DNA of 14,045 nucleotides from Oscillospiraceae bacterium (GCA_017415945.1 JAFQDR010000140.1:1-14045), one strand, 5' to 3'; numbered from the stretch's first letter, positions 6,976-14,045 are shown. Made by a program: numbers and translations. The notes: generated from the letters alone by a model not told the origin.

Positions 6976-8373
6976 TTAAAGATGCAGGATCATTCTTGCG
7001 AACTGGAAGAAAATCAGAAGAGAGACCGTATCGGTCAGAGTCGTAATCAAGGGAGCTGCCATTACAGCCGGATCCAAGCCGATTTTTTCGGCAAGCAAAG
7101 GCAGGGTGCATCCAACTGTTTTTGCAAACATAACGATAAAGACCATAGTAAGACAGATCGTAAGGGCGACCGCAGTGGTAACATCGGGGTTATGCAGCAA
7201 AATGCGGTCAACCAGCATAAGTTTTACAAAATTCACAGCCGCAAGAGTAATACCGCAAAGTACCGCAACGCGGATCTCTCTCCAAACGACTTTAAGCACA
7301 TCGCTCGGCTCCGTCTCCCCCAGCGACAAGCTTCGAATAACCGCGGTAGGGGCCTGACTGCCCGAGTTGCCGCCCGTACCCATCAGCATAGGAATAAACG
7401 CCGTCAATACCGCTTGGGCCGCAAGGGCATCCTCAAAAGAGGTAATGACCATCTGTGTCATGGTTGCAGACAGCATCAGAATCAAAAGCCAAGGCATACG
7501 GCTTTTCCAAATCTCAACCACAGGAGAACGGGCATAAGGGGTATCCATAGGCAAAATACCTGCCATCATTTCAATGTCTTCCGTGTTTTCTTCTTCAATA
7601 ACGTCGATGACGTCGTCAACCGTAATAATACCAACAAGACGATTTTCACCGTCTACAACCGGGATTGCCAGCATATCGTAGTCGGAGATGATGCTGACAA
7701 CTTCCTCCTGGTCTGCTCTTGTGTGAGTACAGATCACATTCGTACTCATGATGTCTTCGATAATATCATCGTCATCATGCAGCAGAAGATCCTTAACCGT
7801 AACCACACCCTCCAGCTTTCTGTCAGCACTGGTCACATAGCAAACATAAATGGTTTCCTTATCGTCACCGATTCTGCGAATACGGGCAATGGATTCCTTT
7901 ACACTCATGTATTTCTTCAAATCCACAAATTCAGCAGTCATAATGCTGCCGGCCGAATTTTCGGGATACTTCAAATACTGATTGATTAGCTTTCTGGTTT
8001 CGGGCTTTGCAGTGCGCATAACGCGTCTGACGACATTTGCGGGCAGCTCCTCCATCAGGTCAACCGCGTCGTCCACGTACATTTCTTCGATGATGGCGCC
8101 AAGCTGTGCGTCGGAAATAGAGTTGATGATCAGCTCCTGCTCAGGGGGCTCCAGCTCTGCAAATACGCTGGCTGCCTTTTCTTTGGACAGCATCAAATAG
8201 GTTAAGACCATCAGCTGCTCCCCATCCTCACGGAGATCGGTCAAAAATACCGCAACGTCAAAGTCTTCCATTTCATTCAGCTGAAGACGAAGCTCTCCCG
8301 CATTCTTTTCCGATAAAAGCAGGCGAAGATAATCGCTGTGTTCTTCGAATTCAAAAGTTTGGTTATTCATCAT
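6976..8373 (-). CDS. mgtE: Magnesium transporter MgtE
   Basis: This 465-residue protein has the full MgtE architecture. An acidic helical N domain (about 1-130) carries repeated L-x-x-L-x-x-x-E elements, followed by two CBS domains (about 135-260, including NSAGSIMTAEFV and GIITVDDVIDVIEEE). A connecting helix and five transmembrane helices (about 280-465) come next. The pore signature GTGGNSGSQAPTAVIR and the late LITTLTDTVSL segment, with the Asp that lines the Mg2+ path in characterised homologues, are present. The dense acidic residues of the N and CBS domains are the sensor that closes the channel at high internal Mg2+. The frame is open to 8382, but AAAGG would then abut the ATG. It lies nine bases before the ATG at 8373, which is preferred. 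It is the first gene of the mgtE-AEC-trkAH operon and has its own promoter. Confidence 0.96.
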   Translation of the reverse strand: MMNNQTFEFEEHSDYLRLLLSEKNAGELRLQLNEMEDFDVAVFLTDLREDGEQLMVLTYLMLSKEKAASVFAELEPPEQELIINSISDAQLGAIIEEMYVDDAVDLMEELPANVVRRVMRTAKPETRKLINQYLKYPENSAGSIMTAEFVDLKKYMSVKESIARIRRIGDDKETIYVCYVTSADRKLEGVVTVKDLLLHDDDDIIEDIMSTNVICTHTRADQEEVVSIISDYDMLAIPVVDGENRLVGIITVDDVIDVIEEENTEDIEMMAGILPMDTPYARSPVVEIWKSRMPWLLILMLSATMTQMVITSFEDALAAQAVLTAFIPMLMGTGGNSGSQAPTAVIRSLSLGETEPSDVLKVVWREIRVAVLCGITLAAVNFVKLMLVDRILLHNPDVTTAVALTICLTMVFIVMFAKTVGCTLPLLAEKIGLDPAVMAAPLITTLTDTVSLLIFFQFARMILHL

Positions 8374-8411
8374 ACACCCCATCCTTTCTGCATCTATTTC
8401 AATTACCTTAC

Positions 8412-8440
8412 ATCATATCACTTTTATGTTTGTTTCTCAA
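8412..8440 (-). promoter_or_regulatory. Sigma-A-type promoter of the mgtE operon
   Basis: On the minus strand TTGAGA (8440-8435) and TATGAT (8417-8412) are 17 bases apart, with 4/6 and 5/6 consensus matches. Transcription would start near 8405, giving a leader of only about 30 bases before mgtE. It is the only clear promoter upstream of the four-gene transport operon. The leader is too short to contain an M-box Mg2+ riboswitch. Confidence 0.7.
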
Positions 8441-8457
8441 CTAATTTTGTTATGAAC

Positions 8458-8493
8458 AAAAAAATAGGAAGCCAAATTCTACAATTGGCTCCC
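8458..8493 (-). terminator. Intrinsic terminator after the 90-residue ORF / spoIIE
   Basis: Read on the minus strand, GGGAGCCAA (8493-8485) pairs with TTGGCTTCC (8475-8467), a nine-base-pair stem with one G-U. It is followed by TATTTTTTT (8466-8458). It starts eight bases after the stop of the small membrane-protein gene and separates the spoIIE unit from the mgtE promoter. Confidence 0.85.
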
Positions 8494-8500
8494 TGATTCG

Positions 8501-8773
8501 TTAAAAAAGAATGTATCCCGCCGCTATCATAATTGCAATTGCAGCTAACAGAATTGCTCCATATAGCATGGGCTTAATAAAGCGAAAACGTCTGATGCCA
8601 TAAGAGGACTTCAGATATCCGCTTGCCGCTTCGTTGGCTTGGCGCATCAATTCCTTTTGATCGATACCTTGACTGTGCAAATATTCATCCCGTACAATAA
8701 AAATTGCTTGCTCAAATATTTTGGGATCGGGGGATTTCACTACGATAATTTTTTTGGATAAGCCCTTTACCAT
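8501..8773 (-). CDS. Small tail-anchored membrane protein of unknown function
   Basis: This is a 90-residue protein. Residues 1-65 are soluble and charged, with KKIIVVKSPDPKIFEQAIFI near the start and a predicted helix EYLHSQGIDQKELMRQANEAASGYL. A basic RRFRFIKP turn leads into one strongly hydrophobic C-terminal helix (about 68-90) that ends the protein. It would be anchored by its tail with the bulk in the cytoplasm. AGGAGG eight bases before the ATG is an excellent SD. It begins 55 bases after spoIIE with no terminator between, so it is probably cotranscribed, and a strong terminator follows. Similar short proteins occur in related Clostridia, I believe sometimes with the misleading label 'translation initiation factor 2', but that is from memory. 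A sporulation role is only a guess from its neighbour. Confidence 0.8.
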   Translation of the reverse strand: MVKGLSKKIIVVKSPDPKIFEQAIFIVRDEYLHSQGIDQKELMRQANEAASGYLKSSYGIRRFRFIKPMLYGAILLAAIAIMIAAGYILF

Positions 8774-8828
8774 ATCAGTAACCTCCTATGCAGTGCCATA
8801 TCCGTATTTTATCCAAATAGAGCTGTCA

Positions 8829-10892
8829 TTAAACAGAATCATGTTTCTTTTTGATCAATACTGTTATGACTGTTTTATCGTCGGATACATCATTTTCTGC
8901 AGATAAAAGCAGCTTTCTGGCCGCGTATTTCATATTATATCGATCATTCCACAGTGATTGCACCAGCGCAGTTTTCCCCTCCAATGCCGCACCGTCACTG
9001 GAAAGTACGATTACCGCTTCCGTGTTGACCGATATTTTCTTATACTGCATTATATCCGCCATGGAATTTCCCGCAGAATAAATGGTACCTTCCACAGTAG
9101 TCATTTGATTCGATGCAAGAACATAGGAGTCACTTGCACCCATTTTATAAAATGTGAGATCTCCTGTATATAAATCTACAGACAACAGATCAATGGTAGC
9201 GGTTGCCCATGGATCCATGGACTGCAGGGTTAAATGAACCAATTCGACAATCATACTTGGATCTGGAAACAGCTTCAGTCCATATTCTATAACAGAAGCT
9301 GCAAAAGAACTGATCCGCTCTGCATCCTTTCCGCTTCCCATTCCGTCGGACAGTATGACATGCAGCATTCCATTCGATGTTTTAAAATACTTCACCGAAT
9401 CACCGCAAACAGGCTCGCCGTATTTTCTCTTGGACGCAAATCCCACCTCAGCCGAATACTTTGGACTATGCATAACGACATTATTAGACTCCGACCGCAG
9501 CCCATTTGATATTGTTTGCAGCATGCGAGCAAACAATTGATATTGTTGTTTACAGTAATATGCATTCATATGCTCAGTTTCCAAAATTCTTTCGGTCAGC
9601 TTCCATCTTTGCAGCTCATAATTTACAGCAAGAACCACACTATAAGGCTGTATACAATTTCCCCGAAAGCCACTTGGTAAATCTTCCGTTTTCAATTTTC
9701 CCCGTTCGGCAATATGCTCCGCTGATTTGCGAAGCAACGAGGCTGAGTCCATACCATGCTTCTCCCAACAAAACTGTCTCTTTTCACAGGAATCACAAAC
9801 CGCCTCCAATGCCCGATCAAACACATATTGGTAATCCGGCGGCGAAGCCTTCTGCACCGTGCGAATGGGATAGCACCGACATACATTCTCAAACAATTCG
9901 GCCAGCCCAAATACATTCGGTGAATTTTCATGAGATCCGGCCGAAATACAAATCTTCTCCCCTACATACCAACGACGCGGGATGCATAAGAACAGCAATA
10001 TTGCAAGCAGCACTTCCAATAAGTGCTCTATAAGTAAATCGATCCTGCCGCTTGAAAGACTGTATATACAATATGTCCCAAGACAATAGGTCGATAGCAG
10101 AAGCTTATTCTTTTTTAAGGGTGTCACATCTGCCAATGCGTAAAGCTGAAACATTAAAAATGCACCTTCTCTTGCGATGCTTCCGCACTGCAAAACAAAA
10201 CCAAACATAAGCGCAACCGGATAAACCTGCAATTCGTCTCCATACATAAGTGTCAATACAAAAACAGTCATTGCGATCGCAGTTGGAGAGATTCCACCTA
10301 AAATAGCAAAATCCGACACCCCTGTTGCAACTGTAGCAAAAAGAGCAAAGGACGAATATAAGGATATTTGTTTTGGCGTATGAAAGGTCTCATGTCGAAG
10401 GGAAAGGGAATATATATACGTAAGCAGCCCTGCTCCAAATGCTTCAAAACAGCTGTGCCATATTAGGTCCATGCTGCCCCGCACAACACTGATTCTTCCA
10501 TAGGCTCGAATCATTCCAATGATCAGAAGGACGGTCAGTGGCATAAACAGTCTCGAACGAGACATGGAGGTATATTGAAATATAAAAGAGATCGTATATA
10601 CAAATAGGGATGCACCGAGATATAGGATGGATTGCTCGAATCCGTAAAACCATATGTACCCTGCAAAAACCCCTGCCAAACCGAAAAAAGCAGGCATACC
10701 ACTGCCAAGTGCTCCCACAAACGCAGCACCGCAAAAAAGACAGGAGTCATATAGTGAAGCACCTGCAATAAAAAATCCTATGCAAAATACACAGAGATTG
10801 CCAACAAGAACAGATCGGCGCAGAATATCATACAGCCGAGAACGAAGCTTTTTTTGGCTATTGCTGTGTGTTTCGGTAGTTTGCTTAAGCAT
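8829..10892 (-). CDS. spoIIE: Stage II sporulation protein E (SpoIIE), serine phosphatase
   Basis: This 687-residue protein dephosphorylates the anti-anti-sigma factor SpoIIAA to free sigma-F in the forespore, and in characterised species it interacts with FtsZ at the polar septum. Residues 1-25 are basic and cytoplasmic. About 26-305 form some ten transmembrane helices. About 310-475 are a regulatory linker with the Cys cluster C366-x2-C369-x5-C375. About 478-687 are a PP2C-type phosphatase. Metal-binding acidic residues are in place: D498 (CGDS), D516 (SDGMGSG), D633 (SSDG) and D671/D672 (SDDKT). The protein is about 140 residues shorter than B. subtilis SpoIIE, mostly in the linker. The frame is open to 10922, but TGGAGG lies six bases before the ATG at 10892, and the extension would include part of the leader. 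It has its own 21-bp-spacer promoter. Confidence 0.97.
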   Translation of the reverse strand: MLKQTTETHSNSQKKLRSRLYDILRRSVLVGNLCVFCIGFFIAGASLYDSCLFCGAAFVGALGSGMPAFFGLAGVFAGYIWFYGFEQSILYLGASLFVYTISFIFQYTSMSRSRLFMPLTVLLIIGMIRAYGRISVVRGSMDLIWHSCFEAFGAGLLTYIYSLSLRHETFHTPKQISLYSSFALFATVATGVSDFAILGGISPTAIAMTVFVLTLMYGDELQVYPVALMFGFVLQCGSIAREGAFLMFQLYALADVTPLKKNKLLLSTYCLGTYCIYSLSSGRIDLLIEHLLEVLLAILLFLCIPRRWYVGEKICISAGSHENSPNVFGLAELFENVCRCYPIRTVQKASPPDYQYVFDRALEAVCDSCEKRQFCWEKHGMDSASLLRKSAEHIAERGKLKTEDLPSGFRGNCIQPYSVVLAVNYELQRWKLTERILETEHMNAYYCKQQYQLFARMLQTISNGLRSESNNVVMHSPKYSAEVGFASKRKYGEPVCGDSVKYFKTSNGMLHVILSDGMGSGKDAERISSFAASVIEYGLKLFPDPSMIVELVHLTLQSMDPWATATIDLLSVDLYTGDLTFYKMGASDSYVLASNQMTTVEGTIYSAGNSMADIMQYKKISVNTEAVIVLSSDGAALEGKTALVQSLWNDRYNMKYAARKLLLSAENDVSDDKTVITVLIKKKHDSV

Positions 10893-10920
10893 GATCTGCC
10901 TCCATGGAGTAATTGGGTAC

Positions 10921-10953
10921 ATTATAGAGAATGCAGAAGAAAAACTTTGTCAA
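10921..10953 (-). promoter_or_regulatory. spoIIE promoter with 21-bp spacer and a 0A-box-like -35
   Basis: On the minus strand a perfect TTGACA (10953-10948) and a perfect TATAAT (10926-10921) are separated by 21 bases, too far for ordinary sigma-A use. This is the known layout of Spo0A-activated sigma-A promoters such as B. subtilis spoIIE and spoIIG. The -35 region reads TGTCAAA on the plus strand (10948-10954), one mismatch from the Spo0A box TGTCGAA. A start site near 10914 leaves about 20 bases before the ATG, including the SD. Direct activation by Spo0A~P is inferred. Confidence 0.8.
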
Positions 10954-10981
10954 ACCATATGGTATAATCAACATATAATTA

Positions 10982-11020
10982 AAAAGAGACATTGCATATT
11001 TCACACGCAATGTCTCTTTT
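10982..11020 (-). terminator. Intrinsic terminator of the flippase-mazG-hup unit
   Basis: AAAAGAGACATTGC (10982-10995) and GCAATGTCTCTTTT (11007-11020) form a perfect 14-bp stem with an 11-base loop. Read on the minus strand it begins 12 bases after the hup stop and ends in a U-rich CTCTTTTT run. It insulates the spoIIE promoter from the upstream operon. The A/T arms would also give some termination on the plus strand. Confidence 0.9.
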
Positions 11021-11031
11021 CTTGAACTCGT

Positions 11032-11307
11032 TTATTCGGCTACAGCATCCTTCAGCGCTTTGCCTGCCTTGAAGGCGGGAACACGAGCTGCGGGGCTGAG
11101 CACATCTTCACCTGTACGAGGATTCTTGCACATGCGCTCCGCACGTTCCTTCACATCAAAAATGCCAAATCCCACAAGGCTTACTTTGTCACCCGCCTTC
11201 AGGCTGTCCGTGATGCAGTCAAACACTGCATTCACAGCCTTTTCCGCATCCTTTCTGGAAATGTCTGCTTTTTCAGCAACAGAAGCAATCAATTCTGCTT
11301 TGTTCAT
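11032..11307 (-). CDS. hup: HU-family DNA-binding protein
   Basis: This 91-residue nucleoid protein dimerises and bends DNA. It opens MNKAELIASVAEKADISRKD, the usual HU helix-turn-helix start, and has GFGIF (46-50). Its DNA-binding beta-arm contains CKNPRTGEDV (60-69) with the intercalating proline at 63, and the C-terminal helix is FKAGKALKDAV. Length is the family's usual 90-92. AGGAG lies about ten bases before the ATG, and the gene starts 16 bases after mazG, so it is read from the same transcript. A terminator follows directly. HU between mazG and the spoIIE region is a common clostridial arrangement as far as I recall. Confidence 0.96.
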   Translation of the reverse strand: MNKAELIASVAEKADISRKDAEKAVNAVFDCITDSLKAGDKVSLVGFGIFDVKERAERMCKNPRTGEDVLSPAARVPAFKAGKALKDAVAE

Positions 11308-11323
11308 AGTATAAATTCTCCTA

Positions 11324-12166
11324 TCATTTATTTAAAGTGTTTTCGCAGGCCTTAAAGTAGTCCAGCTTATCAAAAACAGGGGTCTTCCCTTCCTGCGCCT
11401 GTCTGGCCTGCTGGTGTAATATTTCCATATCAAAAAGCGTTAGCTCATCCATCCGCTTTCCCTGCAGTGCCGCCTGCTCTTCCATAAATGTAAAACGACG
11501 AATCGCCTTTTCACAAGCCCTATGAACTGCGGATTCGGGATCCACACCAAGCATACGAGCGGCATCAACAGTGGCAAATATCAAATCGCCCAGCTCCTCG
11601 ATGATATTTTCGGTATCTCCCGCATCTACACCAAGACGGAGTTCTTGGGCTTCTTCCTCTATTTTGTCCAAGGCGTCATGAATATTCGGCCAATCATATC
11701 CAACCTTGGCTGCTTTACGCTGGATTTTATCCGCTCTCCAGAGAGATGGTAAGCTGTGGGAAACGTCTGCCATTTCCCTTGCCACCGTCCTCTCGCCTCG
11801 TTCAACACGCTTAATGGCATCCCAATCCAAATCGGTCTTTTCGCCAAATAAGTTGGGGTGACGGCGAACAAGCTTTTTGCAGGCATAGTCAGCCACATCC
11901 TGTATAGTAAACACACCGGCATCTGCTTCAATGTCACTGTGGAAAAGGACCTGCATCATAACATCGCCCAGTTCTTCCTTCATGTGCTCTTTATCGTCAT
12001 TGTCCAGCGTTTCCGCCAATTCATATGCTTCCTCAAGAAGATTCCTGCGGATGGATGAATGGGTCTGTACACGATCCCAAGGGCAACCGTTTTCGGAACG
12101 CAGAAAGGAAATGAGCGACACAAAATCGTTCAAATCGTAATTTTGTTTACATTCAAATTTATCCAT
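11324..12166 (-). CDS. mazG: Nucleoside triphosphate pyrophosphohydrolase MazG
   Basis: This 280-residue enzyme hydrolyses (d)NTPs to NMP and pyrophosphate, a house-cleaning role. Two tandem MazG domains are visible. The first has SENGCPWDRVQTH (24-36), EEAYE (45-49) and EELGDVM (64-70). The second has EEEAQE (170-175) and EELGDLI (190-196). Both E-x-x-E / E-x-x-D metal-binding helix pairs are intact, so both halves could bind Mg2+. It lacks the N-terminal methyltransferase-like domain fused to MazG in B. subtilis YabN. It starts 19 bases after the flippase stop with only an AAAGGG about 12 bases upstream, a weak SD that suggests coupled translation. hup follows 16 bases later. Confidence 0.95.
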   Translation of the reverse strand: MDKFECKQNYDLNDFVSLISFLRSENGCPWDRVQTHSSIRRNLLEEAYELAETLDNDDKEHMKEELGDVMMQVLFHSDIEADAGVFTIQDVADYACKKLVRRHPNLFGEKTDLDWDAIKRVERGERTVAREMADVSHSLPSLWRADKIQRKAAKVGYDWPNIHDALDKIEEEAQELRLGVDAGDTENIIEELGDLIFATVDAARMLGVDPESAVHRACEKAIRRFTFMEEQAALQGKRMDELTLFDMEILHQQARQAQEGKTPVFDKLDYFKACENTLNK

Positions 12167-12185
12167 AGGCTACACATTACCCTTT

Positions 12186-13796
12186 TTACTTCATACGAAG
12201 GAGCTTAGCGATTTTTTCACCTTTTGGAATGAGCTTCATGTCCTCTGCCGTGACAGAGCGGGTGATAATTACCATGACGAGGTATACAATGACCGCACTA
12301 CCAATGGAGACAGCCAAATAAATCGTCATCAGTAAACGGCCGGGCTCCTGACTGATTATACCACACAAGGAGTAGACAGTGTAGGCGCAAACAGCCATTA
12401 CCAATGTGCTGATTAGAGGACGAGAAATGATCTTTACAAGACTGGGGTACTCGCCCAGACAAGACTTGAGGAAAAGGAAATCAAGAGCTGCCATGACAAT
12501 ATAGCACAGTAAGGTACTGAGAGCTGCACCGTAAATATTGATGTTGGGATTAGCCAACAAGAACATATTTGCTGTGATCTTCACGACACCGCCGATAATT
12601 GCGGACAGCAGCGGCAAGCGTTCCTTTCCGCCCGCCTGCAGGATCCCCGTCATTACTACTACCATGCACAAGAAGAATGCAGATAACCCCAATACAGACA
12701 GTATGCCTGCACCGCCTTCTGCTTCCCCCCAATACAGGACATTCATTATGGGATCACTGAGCACACTTAAACCAAAGGCCATAGGCAGTGCAAGAACCGC
12801 GGTAATACGCAGACCCGTTTCAGAGGTTTCCTTTGCTCCCTGCAAATTCTGTACAGCGAAATTTGCCGCAATGGTGGGAACGATACTTACGGAAATTGCG
12901 GATATGATAGTACCGGGAAGGTTATACAAGGTTTGAGCTTCGCCATATACCCCGAACATTCCCGAAGCGGCTTCGTATGTAAACCCTGCAGCGCCCTGCA
13001 GCAGACTCATGATCTGCTTGGTATCAATGAGATTGATAACACTTTGCACGGAAGATGCAATAGAAATGGGGACAACCACCAGAAGCAGATTCTTCAGGAT
13101 AGTACCATAGCTATCGGGGATATCGGTTTCTTCCGCTGTTAAAGTAGCATTGCCGTAGTTTTTGTATTTATACCAAACAAGGTACAGCAGCGCTATGAGA
13201 GAGCCCATGGTTACGCCTGAGATGGCCGCCGCACAGCACAAAGGAGTGCTTTTTCCCATGGCTGTGAAGACAAGCACAAGACCCAGGCCAAAAATCAGCT
13301 TAAACAAGACTTCCAGAATTTGTGATACCGCAGTGGGGATCATATTGGAATGGCCCTGGGTAAATCCTCTGAAAACCGCGATCAGACAGCAAAGTAAAAT
13401 TGCGGGAGACAGTGCCCAGATGCTTTGTGCCGCACTGACGTGATTGATGCTTGCAGCCAGCTCCGTAGGAAACAGGAACATAATGGCCGAACAAATAAAG
13501 CCGATACAAAAGAATGTGGTCAAACCAACACGATAGTAGCGGCGAATTTGCATAGGCCGCCCTTCTGCATCGGATGCAGCGATCAATCTTGCCATGGCAA
13601 CGGGAATGCCTGCAGTAGATGCGGTATAAAAAACATTATATACATTGTAAGCGGCAAGGAACATCCCATAACCTTCCTTACCGAGAATATTCGCAATGGG
13701 AATTTTATAGATTGCACCGAGCACTTTTATTACAGCAAGACCGGCTGTCAAAATCACCGCACCGTGCAAAAAATTTTGTTTTTTCTGATTCGCCAA
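12186..13796 (-). CDS. MurJ/SpoVB/YabM-family lipid-linked oligosaccharide flippase
   Basis: This 536-residue polytopic membrane protein of the MOP superfamily has about 14 helices. The N-terminus has LHGAVILTAGLAVIKVLGAIY and KEGYGMFLAAYNVYNVF, typical of the SpoVB/polysaccharide-biosynthesis branch. Such proteins move lipid-linked cell-wall or polysaccharide precursors across the membrane, and SpoVB acts in spore cortex synthesis. The start is a TTG at 13796 with GGAGG seven bases upstream. No better start is near and the next Met is well inside the conserved part. Position before mazG corresponds to B. subtilis yabM, so it may be a YabM orthologue rather than true SpoVB, and I leave the symbol blank. 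It is the first gene of the unit with mazG and hup, with a probable promoter upstream. Confidence 0.9.
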   Translation of the reverse strand: MANQKKQNFLHGAVILTAGLAVIKVLGAIYKIPIANILGKEGYGMFLAAYNVYNVFYTASTAGIPVAMARLIAASDAEGRPMQIRRYYRVGLTTFFCIGFICSAIMFLFPTELAASINHVSAAQSIWALSPAILLCCLIAVFRGFTQGHSNMIPTAVSQILEVLFKLIFGLGLVLVFTAMGKSTPLCCAAAISGVTMGSLIALLYLVWYKYKNYGNATLTAEETDIPDSYGTILKNLLLVVVPISIASSVQSVINLIDTKQIMSLLQGAAGFTYEAASGMFGVYGEAQTLYNLPGTIISAISVSIVPTIAANFAVQNLQGAKETSETGLRITAVLALPMAFGLSVLSDPIMNVLYWGEAEGGAGILSVLGLSAFFLCMVVVMTGILQAGGKERLPLLSAIIGGVVKITANMFLLANPNINIYGAALSTLLCYIVMAALDFLFLKSCLGEYPSLVKIISRPLISTLVMAVCAYTVYSLCGIISQEPGRLLMTIYLAVSIGSAVIVYLVMVIITRSVTAEDMKLIPKGEKIAKLLRMK

Positions 13797-13861
13797 AATA
13801 TCGCCTCCGAATCATACAAATCAAAAGACAAATCGCTTGATATCGCTTACTTTACCGAAAA

Positions 13862-13890
13862 ACTATACACTATTTTAGCAAAAAAATCAA
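13862..13890 (-). promoter_or_regulatory. Probable sigma-A promoter of the flippase-mazG-hup operon
   Basis: On the minus strand TTGATT (13890-13885) and TATAGT (13867-13862) are 17 bases apart, matching 4/6 and 5/6 of consensus. The -35 lies in the U-tract of the gap terminator, so T-richness could make it fortuitous. The leader of about 60 bases contains two AAGCGAT repeats spaced 10 bases apart. Confidence 0.5.
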
Positions 13891-13918
13891 GCGGAGACCG
13901 TCGTATGACAGTCCCCGC
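13880..13918 (-). terminator. Intrinsic terminator of the gap gene
   Basis: Read on the minus strand, GCGGGGACTGTC (13918-13907) pairs with GACGGTCTCCGC (13902-13891) over 12 base pairs with two G-U, around an ATAC loop. The T-rich TTGATTTTTTT run (13890-13880) follows. It lies about 36 bases after the GAPDH stop codon. Confidence 0.88.
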
Positions 13919-13954
13919 CATAATGATTTTAAAATTGGATCGGTTTAATCTGAA

Positions 13955-14045
<91 letters not shown>

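Noticed and set aside
6934..7989. A 351-codon open frame on the plus strand opposite mgtE.
   Set aside because: Its translation is rich in His, Asn, Arg and Gln with no domain or hydrophobic pattern, has no SD, and lies fully antisense to a well-matched MgtE and the start of the AEC gene. It is a codon-bias shadow.
10954..10963. A perfect palindrome ACCATATGGT next to the spoIIE -35.
   Set aside because: Ten AT-rich bases can occur by chance and I know of no regulator for it. It could be revisited if conserved in relatives.

Overview
The window looks like chromosome of an anaerobic, endospore-forming Firmicute, most likely class Clostridia and possibly an Oscillospiraceae/Ruminococcaceae-type organism. 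The evidence is the spoIIIA operon, spoIIE, an alpha/beta-type small acid-soluble spore protein (SASP), a SpoVB/YabM-type flippase next to mazG, strong AGGAGG-like ribosome binding sites and moderate GC. The lineage is inferred from gene content only. I see no phage genes, insertion sequences, CRISPR arrays, tRNAs or rRNAs. The annotation tiles almost the whole window, and no gene-free stretch exceeds about 160 bases.

Layout. (1) 1-2563, minus strand: spoIIIAC-AD-AE-AF-AG, tightly overlapping and running off the left edge. These genes build the mother-cell part of the channel to the forespore. spoIIIAA and spoIIIAB, normally upstream, are not here. (2) 2733-3208, plus strand: a divergent SASP gene with a hairpin after it. 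A self-contained micro-transcription unit follows: a sigma-A promoter, a perfect SD, a 25-codon ORF for a one-helix membrane peptide, and a strong bidirectional terminator. (3) 3226-8440, minus strand: a transport operon mgtE - AEC-family carrier - trkA - trkH, read from one sigma-A promoter, for Mg2+, an organic anion and K+. (4) 8458-10953, minus strand: spoIIE behind a promoter with a 21-bp spacer, the architecture typical of Spo0A-activated sigma-A promoters. A small tail-anchored protein of unknown function and a terminator follow. (5) 10982-13890, minus strand: flippase (SpoVB/YabM family) - mazG - hup (HU), ending in a terminator. This is a shortened form of the conserved yabM-mazG-...-spoIIE block of spore formers. 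(6) 13891-14045: the C-terminal end of glyceraldehyde-3-phosphate dehydrogenase and its terminator.

How the parts relate. SpoIIE (sigma-F activation), the SpoIIIA channel (needed for late forespore gene expression) and the SASP (forespore DNA protection) act at successive stages of sporulation and lie within about 11 kb here. The transport operon between them is probably a vegetative ion-homeostasis unit. Several gene starts were moved inward from the longest reading frame because SD position, operon overlaps or a promoter decide them (spoIIIAC, spoIIIAE, the SASP, the AEC carrier, mgtE, spoIIE). The least explained item is the 25-codon gene at 3091-3168, which has every signal of an expressed gene and no family I recognise.
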